Shown one piece after another: positions 63,031-64,000 of a stretch of DNA of 64,000 bases. The DNA is from Skeletonema tropicum (Eukaryota > Bacillariophyta > Thalassiosirophyceae > Thalassiosirales > Thalassiosiraceae): positions 2,914,001 through 2,978,000 of the forward strand of contig CM074128.1 in assembly GCA_037178625.1 (NCBI GenBank), given 5' to 3'. Within the stretch, counting starts at the first letter, position 1. The number at the start of each line of letters is the position of its first letter. The notes beneath the pieces are model-generated. The model was not told the origin of the DNA, searched no databases, and saw only the letters and a program-made list of their open reading frames with translations. Position numbers and translations under genes: made by a program.

Positions 63031-64000
63031 ATGAGACGATCCAAGAGCGACCCAGCGAAGTATTCTCGCAACTACCGTAAGATTTCGCAGCGTCGAATGA
63101 CTGGATACACCGGCAGCGGTGACAAAGAGGAAAATGAAAAGAAACGTCTAGAAGCAATTCTGAAACAATCAGAGCAAACTTGGAAGCGGGGTTTAGCTGA
63201 GAATGGCCATTCTACTGGTGATGTCGACGATAAGTTGCTAGTCGGTGGTAAACAGAAGGCCGGCGTAGATGAAGAACAATCCAATGAGCAAGATGGTGGT
63301 GAAGACATGCTTTCACTTTTATCACCTGAACTACGTGAACAGTTTGCTGGAATGGGCTCAGACAATCTTGTCATCCTCCCCAGCAAAAAGAAGCAAAAGA
63401 CAAAAACAAAGGCTCTACCACCACTTACACCTCAAGAGATCAAGGCCGCGAAGGCGTTGTACAAAAATACGCAGAGGAAATTGAACCAGTTGGAACAGAG
63501 ACGGAAGCAGAAAGATCTGAGGAAAGATTTGTACAAGCAGTTGGAAGAGAATACGTTATTGCCACAAATGCCATCGTCCTCTGAGGGAAATGACATCTCG
63601 ATGGATAAAGACAAAGAAACGTTTGCTGCAAAGAATGGTATTGGTGTAAAAGATGCTCATAGTCTTCTTCTAAAAAGTTCCGAATTGGGCAAAAAGGTTA
63701 CCAAGAAACAGTTGCTGAAACAGCTTCGTCGAAAGGAAGAGCTGGGTATTCCTCTGACCAAAGAAGAAATGGACATTCTCTACGTTAAATATGATGCCCC
63801 GTCTACCGAATCGTTCCCTAATGTAGAGAAGGAGACGACAGATGCAGACCAACCAAATCCGCCTGTGCCGGTCAAGAAGAAGAAGAACAAGAAAAAGAAG
63901 AACAAACGCAAGAGTGCAGATGATACATCACAAGAGGAGGGTAGTGATGCAATGCTAAAGCAAGAAGAACCCTCTACAAAAAAGCGAAGAGCGACGCCCA
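63031..64000 (+). CDS. 5' part of a DHX37/Dhr1-like DEAH-box RNA helicase gene (runs off the window)
   Basis: Open from ATG 63031 to the window end (323 codons) with no stop. The N-terminal region is Lys/Arg/Glu-rich. The segment LVILPSKKKQKTKTKALPPL, followed by a long basic coiled coil (NQLEQRRKQKDLRKDLYKQL) and then KVTKKQLLKQLRRKEELGI, matches the organisation of the N-terminal extension of DHX37/Dhr1/Ecm16, the helicase that releases U3 snoRNA from pre-40S particles. The helicase core is outside the window, so the call rests on this extension only. KKKKNKKKKNKRK near 63875 is a likely nucleolar signal. Confidence 0.5.
   Translation, partial: MRRSKSDPAKYSRNYRKISQRRMTGYTGSGDKEENEKKRLEAILKQSEQTWKRGLAENGHSTGDVDDKLLVGGKQKAGVDEEQSNEQDGGEDMLSLLSPELREQFAGMGSDNLVILPSKKKQKTKTKALPPLTPQEIKAAKALYKNTQRKLNQLEQRRKQKDLRKDLYKQLEENTLLPQMPSSSEGNDISMDKDKETFAAKNGIGVKDAHSLLLKSSELGKKVTKKQLLKQLRRKEELGIPLTKEEMDILYVKYDAPSTESFPNVEKETTDADQPNPPVPVKKKKNKKKKNKRKSADDTSQEEGSDAMLKQEEPSTKKRRATP

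Overview
This window is eukaryotic nuclear DNA, most likely from a diatom, probably a centric one. The evidence is as follows. Genes alternate strands with short gaps. Introns are few and short (67-97 bp is typical) with GTAAGT or GTGAGT donors. Two small proteins begin with a signal peptide followed by an A-F/P cleavage motif of the diatom plastid-targeting (ASAFAP) kind. There is a (P-T-x-x)n surface protein and an ankyrin-repeat relic of diatom style. I saw no rRNA, no convincing tRNA and no bacterial-type operon.

Layout. 1-4.6 kb: the 3' part of a bestrophin-like anion channel, EF-1alpha, an SLX9-like ribosome biogenesis factor, and the tRNA wobble adenosine deaminase ADAT2. 5.2-9.5 kb: a tandem satellite with a ~184-bp monomer and a 7-monomer periodicity. 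9.7-20.6 kb: a seven-exon PT-repeat secreted or anchored protein, Dus1 tRNA dihydrouridine synthase, a cationic amino-acid permease, oligopeptidase B and a StrG-like 2OG-Fe(II) oxygenase. 20.7-23.4 kb: repeat debris and a broken ankyrin gene. 23.4-28.1 kb: a plastid-type signal peptidase I and a large membrane-anchored sulfotransferase-like protein. 28.2-39.1 kb: gene-poor DNA with two recognisable DNA transposons (an hAT-like element with an 8-bp target-site duplication and a related empty site in the same window, and a 1.86-kb element with 12-15-bp terminal inverted repeats), a small plastid protein, and a convergent pair of small Ser-rich paralogues that share a WGYFVDTP tail. 39.4-64 kb: dense housekeeping genes, namely MED6, a UBE3B/C-like HECT E3, a GH2 beta-mannosidase-type enzyme, TPR/MYND genes, the RCE1 CAAX protease, a SNF2-RING-UIM-UBX protein, a TPR-like/SGNH protein, an HN1/Jupiter-like protein, a PP2A B'' subunit and the 5' part of a DHX37/Dhr1-like helicase gene.

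The genes do not form one pathway. Themes that recur are RNA and ribosome maturation (SLX9, ADAT2, Dus1, DHX37-like), protein processing and ubiquitin (HECT, SNF2-RING-UIM-UBX, RCE1, signal peptidase, oligopeptidase B) and cell-surface or glycan biology (PT-repeat protein, sulfotransferase-like protein, GH2). Several otherwise intact genes carry 1-nt frame breaks or 23-25-nt interruptions. These are either assembly indels or real lesions and should be checked against reads. All functional calls are from motif reading by eye; no database search was possible.
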